This document shows positions 30,991 through 39,874 of a stretch of 41,370 nucleotides of DNA, piece by piece. This stretch comes from Virgibacillus senegalensis (GTDB lineage: Bacteria > Bacillota > Bacilli > Bacillales > Amphibacillaceae). Both the position numbers and the translations under genes were made by a program. The notes under the pieces were generated by a model. The model did not search any database, was not told the DNA's origin, and saw nothing but the letters and a program-made list of their open reading frames with translations. Location: positions 1,147,434 through 1,188,803 of the forward strand of contig NZ_LN611424.1 of assembly GCF_000821245.2 (NCBI RefSeq). Direction: 5' to 3'. Each line of letters begins with the position of its first letter. Position 1 is the first letter of the stretch.

Positions 30991-31905
30991 TTAATCTAGT
31001 GGATGAACCGTTACTTGATCGAGCAGGCGGTCAACGTCTGCCTTTTCACATAAATCATCTTGAAAGGCAGTGGCACTTCCTGCAGCCACCGCTGTTTGAA
31101 AAGCTTTTTCCGGTGTGGAGCCGGAAGCGATGCTTGCGATAAATCCTGCTACCATCGAGTCACCAGATCCGACTGTATTCTTTACCTCTCCTGCTGGGAC
31201 GCTTGCCTGAAGGGATGTGTTGCCGCTCACATAAACTGCTCCCTGTCCACCCATTGAAATGATGACATGTTTGGCACCCTGTTCATGCAGCTGCCTGCCA
31301 TAATGGAGAGCTTCTTCTACATTGGAAATCGTAGTGTCGAATAATTCCCCTAGTTCATGATGGTTTGGCTTTACCAGAAAAACTTCCTGACCAAGCATTT
31401 TTTTCAGAGCACTGCTGGAAGTATCGGCAATCATGTTGACCTTGTTTTGACTGCACAGTTCAGCAGCCTTGATATAAAAATCAGGAGAGATAGTAGTAGG
31501 AACACTTCCCGCAGCTACCATATAATCGCCTTCGTTGAGTCTGGCAATTTTTTGGAGTAAATCGTTCTCCTGTTGTTCAGTTATGGCAGGACCTGGCCCA
31601 TTGATCTCTGTTTCGTTTGTTGATTTTAATTTCATGTTCACTCGCGTTGTGCCGTGAACCTGGATGAAATCGTGGGCGATATCGGCTTTATTCAGTTCTT
31701 GCTTAATGAAATCACCTGTAAAACCGCCGAGGAATCCAAGGGCGGTATTTCGCTGGCCGAGCCGCTGAAGCACTCTGGATACGTTGATTCCTTTCCCACC
31801 GGGATAATAAGCGGTATCCGTCCCTCTGTTCAATCCCCCTTCGGTAAACTTTTCGACATGAATGATGTAATCCACAGATGGATTTAATGTACATGTATAA
31901 ATCAA
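30991..31905 (-). CDS. fruK: 1-phosphofructokinase
   Basis: A 304-residue PfkB-family kinase phosphorylating fructose-1-phosphate to fructose-1,6-bisphosphate, which feeds glycolysis and relieves CggR. GGKGINVSRVL at 37-47 and the catalytic Asp249 in NTVGSGDSMVAGF are present. It lies 3 bp after fruR and 14 bp before fruA, so translation of the three is closely linked. Confidence 0.96.
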   Translation of the reverse strand: MIYTCTLNPSVDYIIHVEKFTEGGLNRGTDTAYYPGGKGINVSRVLQRLGQRNTALGFLGGFTGDFIKQELNKADIAHDFIQVHGTTRVNMKLKSTNETEINGPGPAITEQQENDLLQKIARLNEGDYMVAAGSVPTTISPDFYIKAAELCSQNKVNMIADTSSSALKKMLGQEVFLVKPNHHELGELFDTTISNVEEALHYGRQLHEQGAKHVIISMGGQGAVYVSGNTSLQASVPAGEVKNTVGSGDSMVAGFIASIASGSTPEKAFQTAVAAGSATAFQDDLCEKADVDRLLDQVTVHPLD

Positions 31906-31908
31906 TTG

Positions 31909-32655
31909 CTACACAACCTTTATGTTTGTCTTATTCTGATAAGGAGAGAGGGTCTGTTTGTCCATTTTATTGGTAATAAGAAACGTTTCCTCCAACTCTG
32001 CAATCTTGCTGAATGACACCTGACCGAATTTCGTATGATCTGCCAATACATACCCGTGTTGGGCAGAATGCAGCGCTTGTTGTTTGATCATTGCTTCTTC
32101 CGGATCGGGGGTAGTAAGCCCGTATGTCAAATCGATACCGTTTACTCCGATAAAACATTTATCAAATCGATAATTTTGCAATCCAATCAAAGCTCCGCGA
32201 CCAATCAGCGCTTTTGTCTTATGTTTTACATAACCACCCGTCAGATACGTTGTTATCTGCTGCGCGCTCAATGCGTCCAAATGGGTGAGGCCGTTAGTCA
32301 CCACGGTGATGTTCTTGTCTTTTAGATAGGGAATCATCTCGAAAGTCGTGGTGCCGGCATCCAAGTAAATATATTCATCTTGTTTCACCAATTTCGCTGC
32401 TTCGGCAGCAATCCTCCTTTTTTCTTGAAGGTTTTTGGTTGTTTTCTCGGGAATGCTCAATTCCTGGCTGATTGTTTGCTTTGATGCTGCGCCACCGTGG
32501 ACCCGGATTAACTTCCGTTGTTTCTCGAGTTCGCTCAAATCTCTGCGAATCGTCGATTCAGAAGCTTTAGTCAATTTAATCAGCTCATGGAGTGAAGCGG
32601 TTCCATGTTTTTCAATATGTTTTATTATTAGTTGATGTCGTTCTGGTGTCAGGAT
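31909..32655 (-). CDS. fruR: DeoR-family regulator of the fructose operon, apparent ATC start
   Basis: A DeoR repressor with an N-terminal helix-turn-helix (about 6-57, KHIEKHGTASLHEL and ASESTIRRDLSEL) and a sugar-phosphate sensing domain (about 75-245: YLDAGTTTFEMI, GGYVKHKT, GVNGIDLTYGLTTPDPEEA). By comparison with B. subtilis FruR, which begins MLTPERHQLI, the frame here reads ATC-LTPERHQLI. The ATC (32655-32653) stands 7 nt after AGAGGTG, and a stop codon lies just upstream in frame. No ATG, GTG or TTG exists at the expected place; the first is a TTG at 32574, inside the DNA-binding domain and useless as a start. The protein would be 248 residues. Confidence 0.9.
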   Translation of the reverse strand: MLTPERHQLIIKHIEKHGTASLHELIKLTKASESTIRRDLSELEKQRKLIRVHGGAASKQTISQELSIPEKTTKNLQEKRRIAAEAAKLVKQDEYIYLDAGTTTFEMIPYLKDKNITVVTNGLTHLDALSAQQITTYLTGGYVKHKTKALIGRGALIGLQNYRFDKCFIGVNGIDLTYGLTTPDPEEAMIKQQALHSAQHGYVLADHTKFGQVSFSKIAELEETFLITNKMDKQTLSPYQNKTNIKVV

Positions 32656-32669
32656 AAGTCATCACCTCT
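32653..32669 (-). promoter_or_regulatory. Shine-Dalgarno sequence with apparent ATC start of fruR
   Basis: AGAGGTG (32669-32663 on the minus strand) is followed after 7 nt by ATC (32655-32653), exactly where homology places the initiator methionine. The next codon, CTG, is an alternative non-canonical start. Confidence 0.6.
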
Positions 32670-32688
32670 ATTTTCGCTGACCAACTAA

Positions 32689-32717
32689 ATCATAAAGCAA
32701 ACCCTTTCATTTTTCAA
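32689..32717 (-). promoter_or_regulatory. Candidate promoter of the fruRKA-ptsHI operon
   Basis: On the minus strand TTGAAA (32717-32712) and TATGAT (32694-32689) are 17 bp apart, about 35 bp upstream of the fruR start. The -35 box lies inside the phased repeat block. Confidence 0.6.
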
Positions 32718-32750
32718 TCATAAAAATTCAAAAACAATCAAAAACGTTCA
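32711..32750 (-). promoter_or_regulatory. 10-bp phased repeats, candidate FruR operator
   Basis: Read on the plus strand, four successive 10-base blocks end in ATCA, TTCA, ATCA and TTCA, three of them preceded by A-runs. On the minus strand this is a repeated (T)GAWTGTTTTT motif in helical phase, covering and extending upstream of the -35 box. Confidence 0.55.
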
Positions 32751-32913
32751 TTTTGTCACAAAATAGTCACGAACAGGGAGAATGTCCTCACGTTACTAGT
32801 CGAGAAAAAAGCAGAGAGAATCGGGAGAAATTCAAGTGAGGATAACTTTTAAGTGGGTTAAATAGACAATAGACATGGATAAGAGCGAAGTAAAGAAAGG
32901 GGACTGAAAAGAA

Positions 32914-33120
32914 GTGGTGTTCCAATGCGGAAGAACACAAGAGCTCCAGTGGGAGAATGGTCAGGTGAGGACCCAGGAGCATACACTCGATGAGGCTCAC
33001 CCGTTTGCAGTGTTTGAAAGGGAGCTGTTTTTTACTAATTGGTTTTCATTGCCCATCCAATTAAGAAAGAACATGATGGATCCACCTTACGATGTCGGCA
33101 AAAACTTCTTCTTTATTTAA
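32914..33120 (+). CDS. Small hypothetical protein
   Basis: A 68-codon frame from a GTG at 32914, with AAAGGGGA about ten bases upstream. The text (ELQWENGQVRTQEHTLDEAHPFAVFERELFFTNW) looks like genuine protein, with mixed codons and conserved-looking acidic and aromatic residues. The last 20 codons overlap the 3' end of the opposing hydrolase. No family is recognised; a gene remnant is possible. Confidence 0.4.
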   Translation: MVFQCGRTQELQWENGQVRTQEHTLDEAHPFAVFERELFFTNWFSLPIQLRKNMMDPPYDVGKNFFFI

Positions 33121-33990
33121 TTCATTCAACATTTCATGACGTCCGTTTTCGTATATCCGAACAGTAATATCACGGATGCCATGCTGATAGTAATTTTCAG
33201 CGGAACGGAAGACGCCTTTGGTTTGATTTCCGACTGGATCCATATGTCCCGAAAAAAACAGCATGGGCAGATCTTTGGCAATGGATTTCACTCCGTCCGG
33301 GTCGTCCATGCGGTCAAAACCAGTGAATAAATCAAAAAAGAAGGAAGGTGTCGGTACAAAACCAGAATATGGATCATCGATGTAGGATTGGACTTGTTCC
33401 CGATCACTACTCAACCAGTCAAACTTGGTCAGTTGATTGTCCAGCTTGCGATTATAATTTGCGAATACGAGCTGGTTGAGGAAGTTGGAGGGCGCTTCTT
33501 TTCCGATACGTTTTGCTTCAACAAGTGCCAGCCCCTTTCCTAATTGGTTTATCAAACCTGGGTGACTGCCTGTTCCGGATAAAATAACACCTGCAAGCGC
33601 ATCGCTATGCTGTTGGATGTAACGTCTTGCCAGGAATGAGCCCATGCTATGGCCCAATAAAAAAAGTGGTTTACCGGGATGGTGCTTTTGGATGGATTTC
33701 GTTACGGTCCATAAATCTTCTGTTGTTTTGTCAAAGCCTTTGTCGTCGGCTAAAAAACCAAAAGTCCCTTGTTTTTTTCCGGTATATCCATGTCCGCGAT
33801 GGTCATTGCTGTATACGGTAAAATGTTGACTAACCAGAAATTCGGCGAATTGCTGGTATCTGCCTGAGTGTTCGGCCATTCCGTGGGCCAATTGGATGAT
33901 GGCTCGAGGAGACTGCCCGGGTTCATCCCATTTTCGGACAAAAATCTTGTGCTGATCCTCCGTTTCCAGCCAAAACGTTTTTTGCTCCAT
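33061..33990 (-). CDS. Alpha/beta hydrolase, lysophospholipase / monoacylglycerol lipase-like
   Basis: A 309-residue serine hydrolase of the PldB/YtpA group. The nucleophile is Ser115 in LGHSMGS. The acid lies in FSGHMDPVG and the histidine in YENGRHEMLNE near the C terminus. The opening AHGMAEHSGRYQ and the following NDHRGHG are hallmarks of the monoglyceride lipase/lysophospholipase set. No signal peptide is seen, so it is cytosolic. The ATG has AGGAG upstream. It stands alone, convergent with the small frame at 32914. Confidence 0.87.
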   Translation of the reverse strand: MEQKTFWLETEDQHKIFVRKWDEPGQSPRAIIQLAHGMAEHSGRYQQFAEFLVSQHFTVYSNDHRGHGYTGKKQGTFGFLADDKGFDKTTEDLWTVTKSIQKHHPGKPLFLLGHSMGSFLARRYIQQHSDALAGVILSGTGSHPGLINQLGKGLALVEAKRIGKEAPSNFLNQLVFANYNRKLDNQLTKFDWLSSDREQVQSYIDDPYSGFVPTPSFFFDLFTGFDRMDDPDGVKSIAKDLPMLFFSGHMDPVGNQTKGVFRSAENYYQHGIRDITVRIYENGRHEMLNELNKEEVFADIVRWIHHVLS

Positions 33991-34156
33991 ATTTTTCCTC
34001 TCCTTTGTTTTATCATAATAGTATTTTGCAAAACCGTCTATTCTCAGCTTGCTAAGAGCCGGGAAATTATGCTACATTACTAATATGTAAACGTCCGTTT
34101 TGACGAGATATTTTCGATAAGAGATGGATTGGACAAGGATAATTGCTGGATGGACT

Positions 34157-34179
34157 TATAATCGGCGGTATTCAGCCGA
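34157..34179 (+). promoter_or_regulatory. -10 box and inverted repeat upstream of secG
   Basis: TATAAT at 34157-34162 is followed at once by TCGGC-N8-GCCGA (34162-34179). No good -35 box is found at the right distance. The dyad could be an operator or a leader hairpin. Confidence 0.35.
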
Positions 34180-34203
34180 CAGTTTATTAGGGGGTGTAGC
34201 GGC

Positions 34204-34440
34204 ATGTATGCAGCTGCGATTACGATTTTAATCATTGATGCAATTGCACTTATCGTATTGGTTTTACTTCAGTCGGGTAAGAGCGCGGGGCTTTCCGGAG
34301 CAATCTCCGGAGGAGCGGAGCAACTGTTTGGCAAGCAGAAAGCACGGGGAATGGATTTGGTTCTTCATCGGGCTACCGTAGTAGCTTCGGTTATTTTGTT
34401 CGTGCTTGCGTTTGTCGTTGGCTTTATCTTGGAACCTTAA
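34204..34440 (+). CDS. secG: Preprotein translocase subunit SecG
   Basis: A 78-residue inner-membrane subunit that assists SecYE/SecA export. Two hydrophobic segments, about 3-22 and 55-76, flank a cytosolic loop with the typical [23 protein letters not shown] stretch. AGGGGGTG precedes the ATG. Its place before a carboxylesterase, rnr, smpB and ssrA is the conserved Bacillus order. A terminator directly follows. Confidence 0.95.
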   Translation: MYAAAITILIIDAIALIVLVLLQSGKSAGLSGAISGGAEQLFGKQKARGMDLVLHRATVVASVILFVLAFVVGFILEP

Positions 34441-34490
34441 GGCGATGGCCTGAACAGGGCTGGCTGAATTTGAATATGGTATTCTAACGA

Positions 34491-34528
34491 TCCCTTGCTG
34501 CAAGTGCGGCAGGGGATTGTTTGTTTTT
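34491..34528 (+). terminator. Terminator after secG
   Basis: The 11-bp stem from TCCCTTGCTGC (34491-34501) and GCGGCAGGGGA (34506-34516), with two G-T pairs and a four-base loop, is followed by TTGTTTGTTTTT. Confidence 0.75.
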
Positions 34529-34710
34529 GACGAAGAAAAGACCTTATTTCGTTACAATCGTTCATAAGAAAGCTAAAATAGGGGAAGAGAAACTGGAGGG
34601 GCCTTATACAAAAACAGTAAAAAAGGTAAAGGTGTATCGTTTACACGAGGCTAAAACCTTCATTATTCATTCTTCAAAGTAACAGTTACCAACAAGGAGT
34701 GAACGGAAAT

Positions 34711-35454
34711 ATGAAAATCAAACTGCCTGAACCATTTACGTTTGAAGGTGGAGAGCGTGCGGTATTATTATTACATGGTTTCACTGGCCATACGGCCGAT
34801 GTACGGATGCTGGGAAGGTATCTGCAAAAACAGGGATATACTTGTCATGCCCCGATTTATCGCGGGCATGGAGCACCACCGGAGGAATTGATCAAAGCCC
34901 ATCCTGACCAATGGTGGGAGGATGTGCAAGCAGCGATGCGGCATCTTGAGGACCTTGGTCATAAGGAAATTGCCATCGCCGGCCTGTCCCTTGGCGGCGT
35001 GCTTGGTTTAAAACTGGCACACTCCCGGCCGGTCAAAGCAATCATCCCGATGTGTGCACCGATGTTTTTTGATAACGAAAAGCAATTGACGAAAGGGTTC
35101 CAGGCTTTCGCCAAAGAATTCAAGCAGCTGGAGAAAAAAGATGAGCAGACAATCGAACACGAGGTTGAGGAGTTGCTTGAACAATCGGACCGTATGTTCA
35201 AAGACTTAGGCGGACTGATTACCGAGGTGAAAGAAAAGGTGGATGAGATTTATGCACCCACCTTTGTGGTCCAGGCTAGGAATGATGAAATGATCAATAC
35301 GGAAAGTGCTTCTTACATATATGAAAATGTGGAAGCAGACCATAAAGACATCAAGTGGTACGAAAATTCTTCTCATGTGATTACGTTGGATAAGGAAAAA
35401 GAACAGCTTCATGAAGATATTTATCAATTTTTAGAATCCTTGGAATGGACTTAA
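34711..35454 (+). CDS. Carboxylesterase (Est30/YvaK family)
   Basis: A 247-residue cytosolic esterase for short acyl esters. The oxyanion region is LLLHGFTGH (19-27) and the triad is Ser93 in AGLSLGG, Asp192 in QARNDEMI and His222 in SSHVI. This matches the well-studied Geobacillus Est30 group. The frame opens at a GTG at 34699, but that codon lies in the AAGGAG site (34694-34699), so the ATG at 34711 is the start. It is followed by rnr 78 bp later without a terminator, so they are probably co-transcribed, as in B. subtilis. Confidence 0.93.
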   Translation: MKIKLPEPFTFEGGERAVLLLHGFTGHTADVRMLGRYLQKQGYTCHAPIYRGHGAPPEELIKAHPDQWWEDVQAAMRHLEDLGHKEIAIAGLSLGGVLGLKLAHSRPVKAIIPMCAPMFFDNEKQLTKGFQAFAKEFKQLEKKDEQTIEHEVEELLEQSDRMFKDLGGLITEVKEKVDEIYAPTFVVQARNDEMINTESASYIYENVEADHKDIKWYENSSHVITLDKEKEQLHEDIYQFLESLEWT

Positions 35455-35532
35455 GGAATAATAGAAATACTTATACCATGCTGAAAAAATACCGAACGTA
35501 CCAAGTAACGACAAGCGAAAGAAGGTGAGTGT

Positions 35533-37815
35533 TTGGATAACGAAATGAAACAGCAGATTTTGGATTATTTTAAAGAGAACTCGTCCAAGCCGTTGTCTGT
35601 GCAGGAAATCGAAGAAATTCTCGATTTGCAGGAAGCGGACGATTTCAAAATACTGATGAAAAATCTAAATGAGCTGGAAGAAGCAGGGGAACTGGTTAGA
35701 ACGAGAAAAAACCACTATGGTCCTCCAGAACGAATGAATTTAATTCGCGGAAAAATACAAATGCACGCAAAAGGCTTTGCGTTCCTCATACCGGAAGAAG
35801 AAGGGCTTGATGATGTCTACATCAATCATGCCGATTTACAGTCTGCTATGAATAACGATAAAGTACTCGTCCGAATTGAAGGCAGAGACGAGCATGGTAA
35901 GCGACCGGAAGGGGTCGTGGTCCGAATATTGGATCGAGCTGCAACCGAAGTTGTTGGGACCTATGATGATAATGGGAATTTTGGTTTTGTCATTGCCGAT
36001 GATAAACGGATCCCCAATGATATTTTTGTCCCAAAAAGTGCTTCAAAAGGGGCAGTTGACGGCCATAAGGTGATCGTTAAAATCACCAAGTTCCCTGAAG
36101 GGCGCATGAGTGCCGAAGGAGAAGTGTTGCAAATCCTCGGCCATAAAAACGATCCCGGAATCGATATCATTTCCATCATCTACAAACATGGTATCAAAAT
36201 CGATTTTCCGGAGGAAGTTCTCCAACAAGCGGAAAATACCCCGGAAACGATTCGTCCGGAGGAAATCGCCAATCGAAGAGACCTGCGGGATGAAACGATT
36301 GTTACCATCGACGGTGCTGATGCCAAGGATTTGGATGATGCAGTCACTGTGAAACAATTGGATAATGGTAACTATAAATTAGGCGTCTATATTGCAGATG
36401 TCTCTTATTATGTGGGGGAAGGATCTCCGATAGACGAGGAAGCAAAAGAAAGGGCAACGAGTGTGTATTTGGTTGACCGGGTGATCCCGATGATCCCTCA
36501 CCGGCTGTCTAACGGGATTTGTTCATTGAATCCGCAGGTGGACAGGCTGACGCTCGGGTGTGAAATGGAGATTACGCCACAGGGAGAAGTCGTCAATCAC
36601 GATATTTTCCAGAGTGTCATCAAGACCAATGAACGTATGACTTACCATGATGTCAATAAGATTTTAGTAGATGATGATCCGGATTTGAAAGATCGTTATG
36701 AAGCATTGGTTCCCATGTTCAAGGATATGGAAGAGCTTGCGGCTATTTTGCGTCGAAAGCGGATGAACCGTGGAGCCATCGACTTTGACTTTAAAGAAGC
36801 ACAAGTTCTGGTTGATGAAGAAGGGAAAGCGACCGATGTAGTATTGCGTGAACGTTCGGTGGCAGAACGTCTAATTGAAGAATTCATGCTTGCAGCAAAT
36901 GAAACGGTGGCTGAACACTTCCATTGGATGGATGTTCCGTTCATCCACCGGATTCACCAGGACCCGAACCCAGACAAGCTGCAGCATTTCTTCGAATTTA
37001 TTGCCAACCTGGGTTATGTGGTGAAAGGGACTTCCAATGAAATCCATCCGCAGGCACTTCAGAGTGTCTTGGAGGAAGTACAGGGTACTCAGGAAGAGAT
37101 GATTATTTCCAAACTGATGCTTCGTTCCATGCAACAGGCGAAATATGATCCGCAAAGCATTGGTCACTTTGGTTTGGCGACAGATTTTTATACGCACTTT
37201 ACGTCTCCAATCCGCCGTTATCCCGATTTGATTGTTCATCGACTGATCAGAACTTATTTGGTAAACGGCCAGCTCGATCAGCAAACCCAAAAACATTGGA
37301 AAGAAAACATGCCGGAAATCGCCAGACATTCTTCTGAAATGGAACGTGCAGCGGTCGATGCCGAGCGTGAAACCGATGATTTGAAGAAAGCCGAATATAT
37401 GCAGGATAAAATCGGTGAGGAATACGACGGTGTCATTAGTTCGGTAACCGGGTTTGGCTTGTTTGTCGAATTGCCGAATACGATTGAGGGACTTGTTCAT
37501 GTCAGTTATTTGACGGACGACTATTACCACTTTGATGAACGGCAGTACGCCATGATCGGAGAACGTACCGGGAATATTTTCCGAATCGGGGACGAAATCA
37601 CGGTGCGAGTCGTTAATGTCAATTTGGATGAGCGTGTAATTGACTTTGAGGTTGTTGGCATGAAGCCCCGAAAGGCCAGGGTCACACCAGATCGTCCGAA
37701 GGTGATAACAGCCAAGCGGGAACGGTCCAATAAGCAAAACGGCAAAGCAAAAAAGAAAGCCCCGAAAGGCTCTGCGAAAAAGAGTAATGGAAAACGGAAG
37801 AAAAAGAAAAAGTAG
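35533..37815 (+). CDS. rnr: Ribonuclease R
   Basis: A 760-residue 3'-5' exoribonuclease that degrades structured RNA and works with tmRNA in quality control. It has an N-terminal winged helix (1-65), cold-shock OB folds (about 70-205), the RNB catalytic domain starting around 245 with acidic residues at 260, 266, 268 and 269 ([13 protein letters not shown]), an S1 domain (about 635-715) and a long lysine-rich tail (720-760). The start is a TTG at 35533 behind GAAGGTGAG. It is followed by a strong terminator. Confidence 0.97.
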   Translation: MDNEMKQQILDYFKENSSKPLSVQEIEEILDLQEADDFKILMKNLNELEEAGELVRTRKNHYGPPERMNLIRGKIQMHAKGFAFLIPEEEGLDDVYINHADLQSAMNNDKVLVRIEGRDEHGKRPEGVVVRILDRAATEVVGTYDDNGNFGFVIADDKRIPNDIFVPKSASKGAVDGHKVIVKITKFPEGRMSAEGEVLQILGHKNDPGIDIISIIYKHGIKIDFPEEVLQQAENTPETIRPEEIANRRDLRDETIVTIDGADAKDLDDAVTVKQLDNGNYKLGVYIADVSYYVGEGSPIDEEAKERATSVYLVDRVIPMIPHRLSNGICSLNPQVDRLTLGCEMEITPQGEVVNHDIFQSVIKTNERMTYHDVNKILVDDDPDLKDRYEALVPMFKDMEELAAILRRKRMNRGAIDFDFKEAQVLVDEEGKATDVVLRERSVAERLIEEFMLAANETVAEHFHWMDVPFIHRIHQDPNPDKLQHFFEFIANLGYVVKGTSNEIHPQALQSVLEEVQGTQEEMIISKLMLRSMQQAKYDPQSIGHFGLATDFYTHFTSPIRRYPDLIVHRLIRTYLVNGQLDQQTQKHWKENMPEIARHSSEMERAAVDAERETDDLKKAEYMQDKIGEEYDGVISSVTGFGLFVELPNTIEGLVHVSYLTDDYYHFDERQYAMIGERTGNIFRIGDEITVRVVNVNLDERVIDFEVVGMKPRKARVTPDRPKVITAKRERSNKQNGKAKKKAPKGSAKKSNGKRKKKKK

Positions 37816-37829
37816 AAGTTTGGTTTTGT

Positions 37830-37860
37830 GGCTGTCGGAAAAATTACCGGCAGCCTTTTT
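37830..37860 (+). terminator. Rho-independent terminator after rnr
   Basis: GGCTGTCGG (37830-37838) pairs with CCGGCAGCC (37847-37855), with an eight-base loop and five T following. Confidence 0.9.
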
Positions 37861-37961
37861 GCTTATCTTTCCATACGGTCTGACAGTGCATTAATTTGTT
37901 GTTGATACAAAATACGACATAGTGAGAATTTAAGTTAGATGCTGATACGTGTAAGTCCGGC

Positions 37962-38141
37962 GCTGCGGAAAAACACTCGCTTTCCGCGGGGAACGCTTCA
38001 GTCTCCTTACTGGCAAAAAGCGCCAGTAGCGGGGTCTTCAGACTGTTCCTTTCCCACAGGATATTGAAGTGACATCCTTGAAATCTCACCGCACGAAGAA
38101 AATGCGGGGGCATTTTCGAGGATCTCGCATTTTTCCGCAGC
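37962..38141 (+). repeat. MITE-like intergenic repeat, copy A
   Basis: A 180-bp element bounded by a perfect 12-bp inverted repeat: GCTGCGGAAAAA at 37962-37973 and its complement at 38130-38141. The inside contains ACTCGCTTTCCGCGGGGAACGC, TCTCC and GCGGGGTCTTC, which recur in copies B and C. It is GC-richer than its surroundings and has no coding capacity I can support. Confidence 0.75.
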
Positions 38142-38270
38142 TTAGTATGATTTTTGGGATAGAAGGAGAGGAATTCCAACATTCAATTTGAGAAGTATTA
38201 CTATTCGAAATTCTTAACAGCGAAGGTAGAACATTTATAAACATTGAAAATCCAAATTGATTTTTTCACT

Positions 38271-38382
38271 GCAGCAGCTTTCCTTGTCCAGCGGGAGGAA
38301 AAGTCTCGGTGAGATCCCGAAGAGATTAAGCTCAAGGAAAGATCACCAGCCGCCCGCGGAAAGCGTAGGGTATTTCCGCAGC
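38271..38382 (-). repeat. MITE-like intergenic repeat, copy B
   Basis: In reverse orientation to copy A. Its minus strand starts GCTGCGGAAATAC and continues with CGCTTTCCGCGGG, then a diverged interior (GGGATCTCACCGAGAC). The inner boundary near 38271 is approximate. Between A and B (38142-38270) no gene is seen. Confidence 0.6.
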
Positions 38383-38489
38383 GCTAAACTCCAAATCATG
38401 GTGTAGGAGATTAGGAAGACTCCTTCAACATATGACACCGTTTCTATCTTTCGCGAAAGAGCAAGTATGTTTGAGGAGGAGGACCATAG

Positions 38490-38521
38490 AAAAAACACTC
38501 GCAATTTTTGCGAGTGTTTTC
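38490..38521 (-). terminator. Terminator of the small membrane protein gene
   Basis: AAAACACTCGCAA and its complement form a 13-bp stem with a short loop. On the minus strand a T-run follows, directly after the gene ending at 38527. Confidence 0.85.
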
Positions 38522-38526
38522 AACGC

Positions 38527-38790
38527 TCAGGAAAGCAGGAGTGCCAAGCAAATGAACAATATGGCCGATATCAAATAAACAAGTCCGAGGATGCGTGATT
38601 TTGTTTCCTTTTTCCGAACGGAAATGCCTCCTGTAATCAAAAGAAACAAGGTGAATACGGTAAAGGCTACCCAGCCCCAACGGTAAGGAAGGCCGAATTG
38701 AAGCCGGATTAAGAACAAAATGTTTGCCGGAACTGCTATGATCAACGGGATATATAAGGAGTTAAGCGTAAGTTGTTTGTTCTGTTCCAT
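38527..38790 (-). CDS. Small membrane protein of unknown function
   Basis: An 87-residue protein with three hydrophobic segments (about 10-29, 37-56 and 66-86). A basic loop (SVRKKETKSR) between the last two suggests a cytosolic side. I do not recognise the family. GGAGAGG precedes the ATG and a terminator follows. It lies 56 bp downstream of the acetyltransferase gene on the same strand and may be co-transcribed. Confidence 0.7.
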   Translation of the reverse strand: MEQNKQLTLNSLYIPLIIAVPANILFLIRLQFGLPYRWGWVAFTVFTLFLLITGGISVRKKETKSRILGLVYLISAILFICLALLLS

Positions 38791-38846
38791 CCTAACCTCT
38801 CCTTATGAATTAATCTTCCTATATGTTTACCCGATAAGTTTTTCCG

Positions 38847-39710
38847 TTAAATCCAGGTACCATACAATACCCATGCATCTTCGATTCGGAAAGCATGCTT
38901 ATTCGGAATTTTTTCAAATGCCGATTGAGAAAAGTCGAACCAGGCAGTCGGCTGAAGGGCATCATTGTCCACATGATTTTTGACAGTTTCCAGGAACCCG
39001 GGCTGTTCAAAATGGTCGTTCCAAAAGTATTTAACTTGAGCAAACCACTCTCGTTTTTGATCATTCTTGATGGTGAAGAATCGCTGTTTATCCGGACTGA
39101 CGTAAAAAGCAGATTCGGCTAAGTAGTCATCCGTCAGCAAACCTTCAGTCAATGGAAGCGGATAATAGCATTCATATGGGAAAACATTTATCGCATTTTC
39201 CTTTAATGAATCGAGTAAAGCACGTTTATCCTCCAGGTTATCGATGCGCTCCCATTTTAGACCAGGCATTCCGTAAACTAAATGGGGTTCAACAAGCGGC
39301 AAGGAATGCAGTTTTGTGACGACCTCCAGGTTCAGCTTCTCCAGTACGCGCCTTGCAGGAAAATTGTGTTCGTTTGTGTTGGCTCCTGCCCATTGAATCG
39401 CTGGATCCTCTTTTAATTTGGCTAGGATGTAGTTTAAAAGCTCCGTTGCATGTCCTTGCGATAGGAAACGATTGTCACTTCGAAGCCGGCCGAGCATGGC
39501 CATACCACCGGGAAACAAGGTGTAGCCTGCAATCGCTGCAAGTTGGTTACCGGAAAAAAGTCCGTAAATCTCATGGGCGTTTGAGCTAACTAAATCCGGG
39601 AAAATATCAACGACGTAATCGTATTCTAATTGTGTTTGCATTTGTTTTACTAAATTCCAGTCATCCGTTGTCAGTTTTCTGATTTGCAATAGTTCGTGAG
39701 GCAAGGTCAT
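38847..39710 (-). CDS. GNAT-family N-acetyltransferase
   Basis: A 287-residue protein with a GNAT acetyl-CoA fold in the N-terminal half (about 8-135: IRKLTTDDWNLVKQM, then the GHATELLNYIL acetyl-CoA loop at about 105-115 and the NFPARRVLEKLN segment). The second half (about 150-287) is a divergent extension with many aromatic residues. The acceptor substrate cannot be told. AAGGAG lies close before the ATG. It is transcribed divergently from smpB. Confidence 0.8.
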   Translation of the reverse strand: MTLPHELLQIRKLTTDDWNLVKQMQTQLEYDYVVDIFPDLVSSNAHEIYGLFSGNQLAAIAGYTLFPGGMAMLGRLRSDNRFLSQGHATELLNYILAKLKEDPAIQWAGANTNEHNFPARRVLEKLNLEVVTKLHSLPLVEPHLVYGMPGLKWERIDNLEDKRALLDSLKENAINVFPYECYYPLPLTEGLLTDDYLAESAFYVSPDKQRFFTIKNDQKREWFAQVKYFWNDHFEQPGFLETVKNHVDNDALQPTAWFDFSQSAFEKIPNKHAFRIEDAWVLYGTWI

Positions 39711-39814
39711 CGTACTCCTTCTGCTGATATTTCTTTTGGTATTTTCTCACAGAGAGAACTGATTTGCACTAAAAGTGATTGAGCTTCACGTTCAGGAAGG
39801 AGGCTGTTAAAAGA

Positions 39815-39843
39815 TTGGAATAGCAAGGTTTTTTTGTTAAAAT
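39815..39843 (+). promoter_or_regulatory. Candidate promoter of smpB
   Basis: TTGGAA (39815-39820) and TAAAAT (39838-39843) are 17 bp apart, about 30 bp before the smpB start. Confidence 0.5.
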
Positions 39844-39874
39844 GAAAGGTACGGAATAATAGGAGGAAATAGGG

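Noticed and set aside
32689-32717. Catabolite-responsive element (CcpA site) in the fru promoter (TGAAAGGGTTTGCT on the minus strand)
   Set aside because: Three mismatches to the consensus, including loss of the central CG.
37844-38182. 112-codon minus-strand frame after rnr
   Set aside because: It lies over the repeat element, has no ribosome site and its composition follows the repeat.
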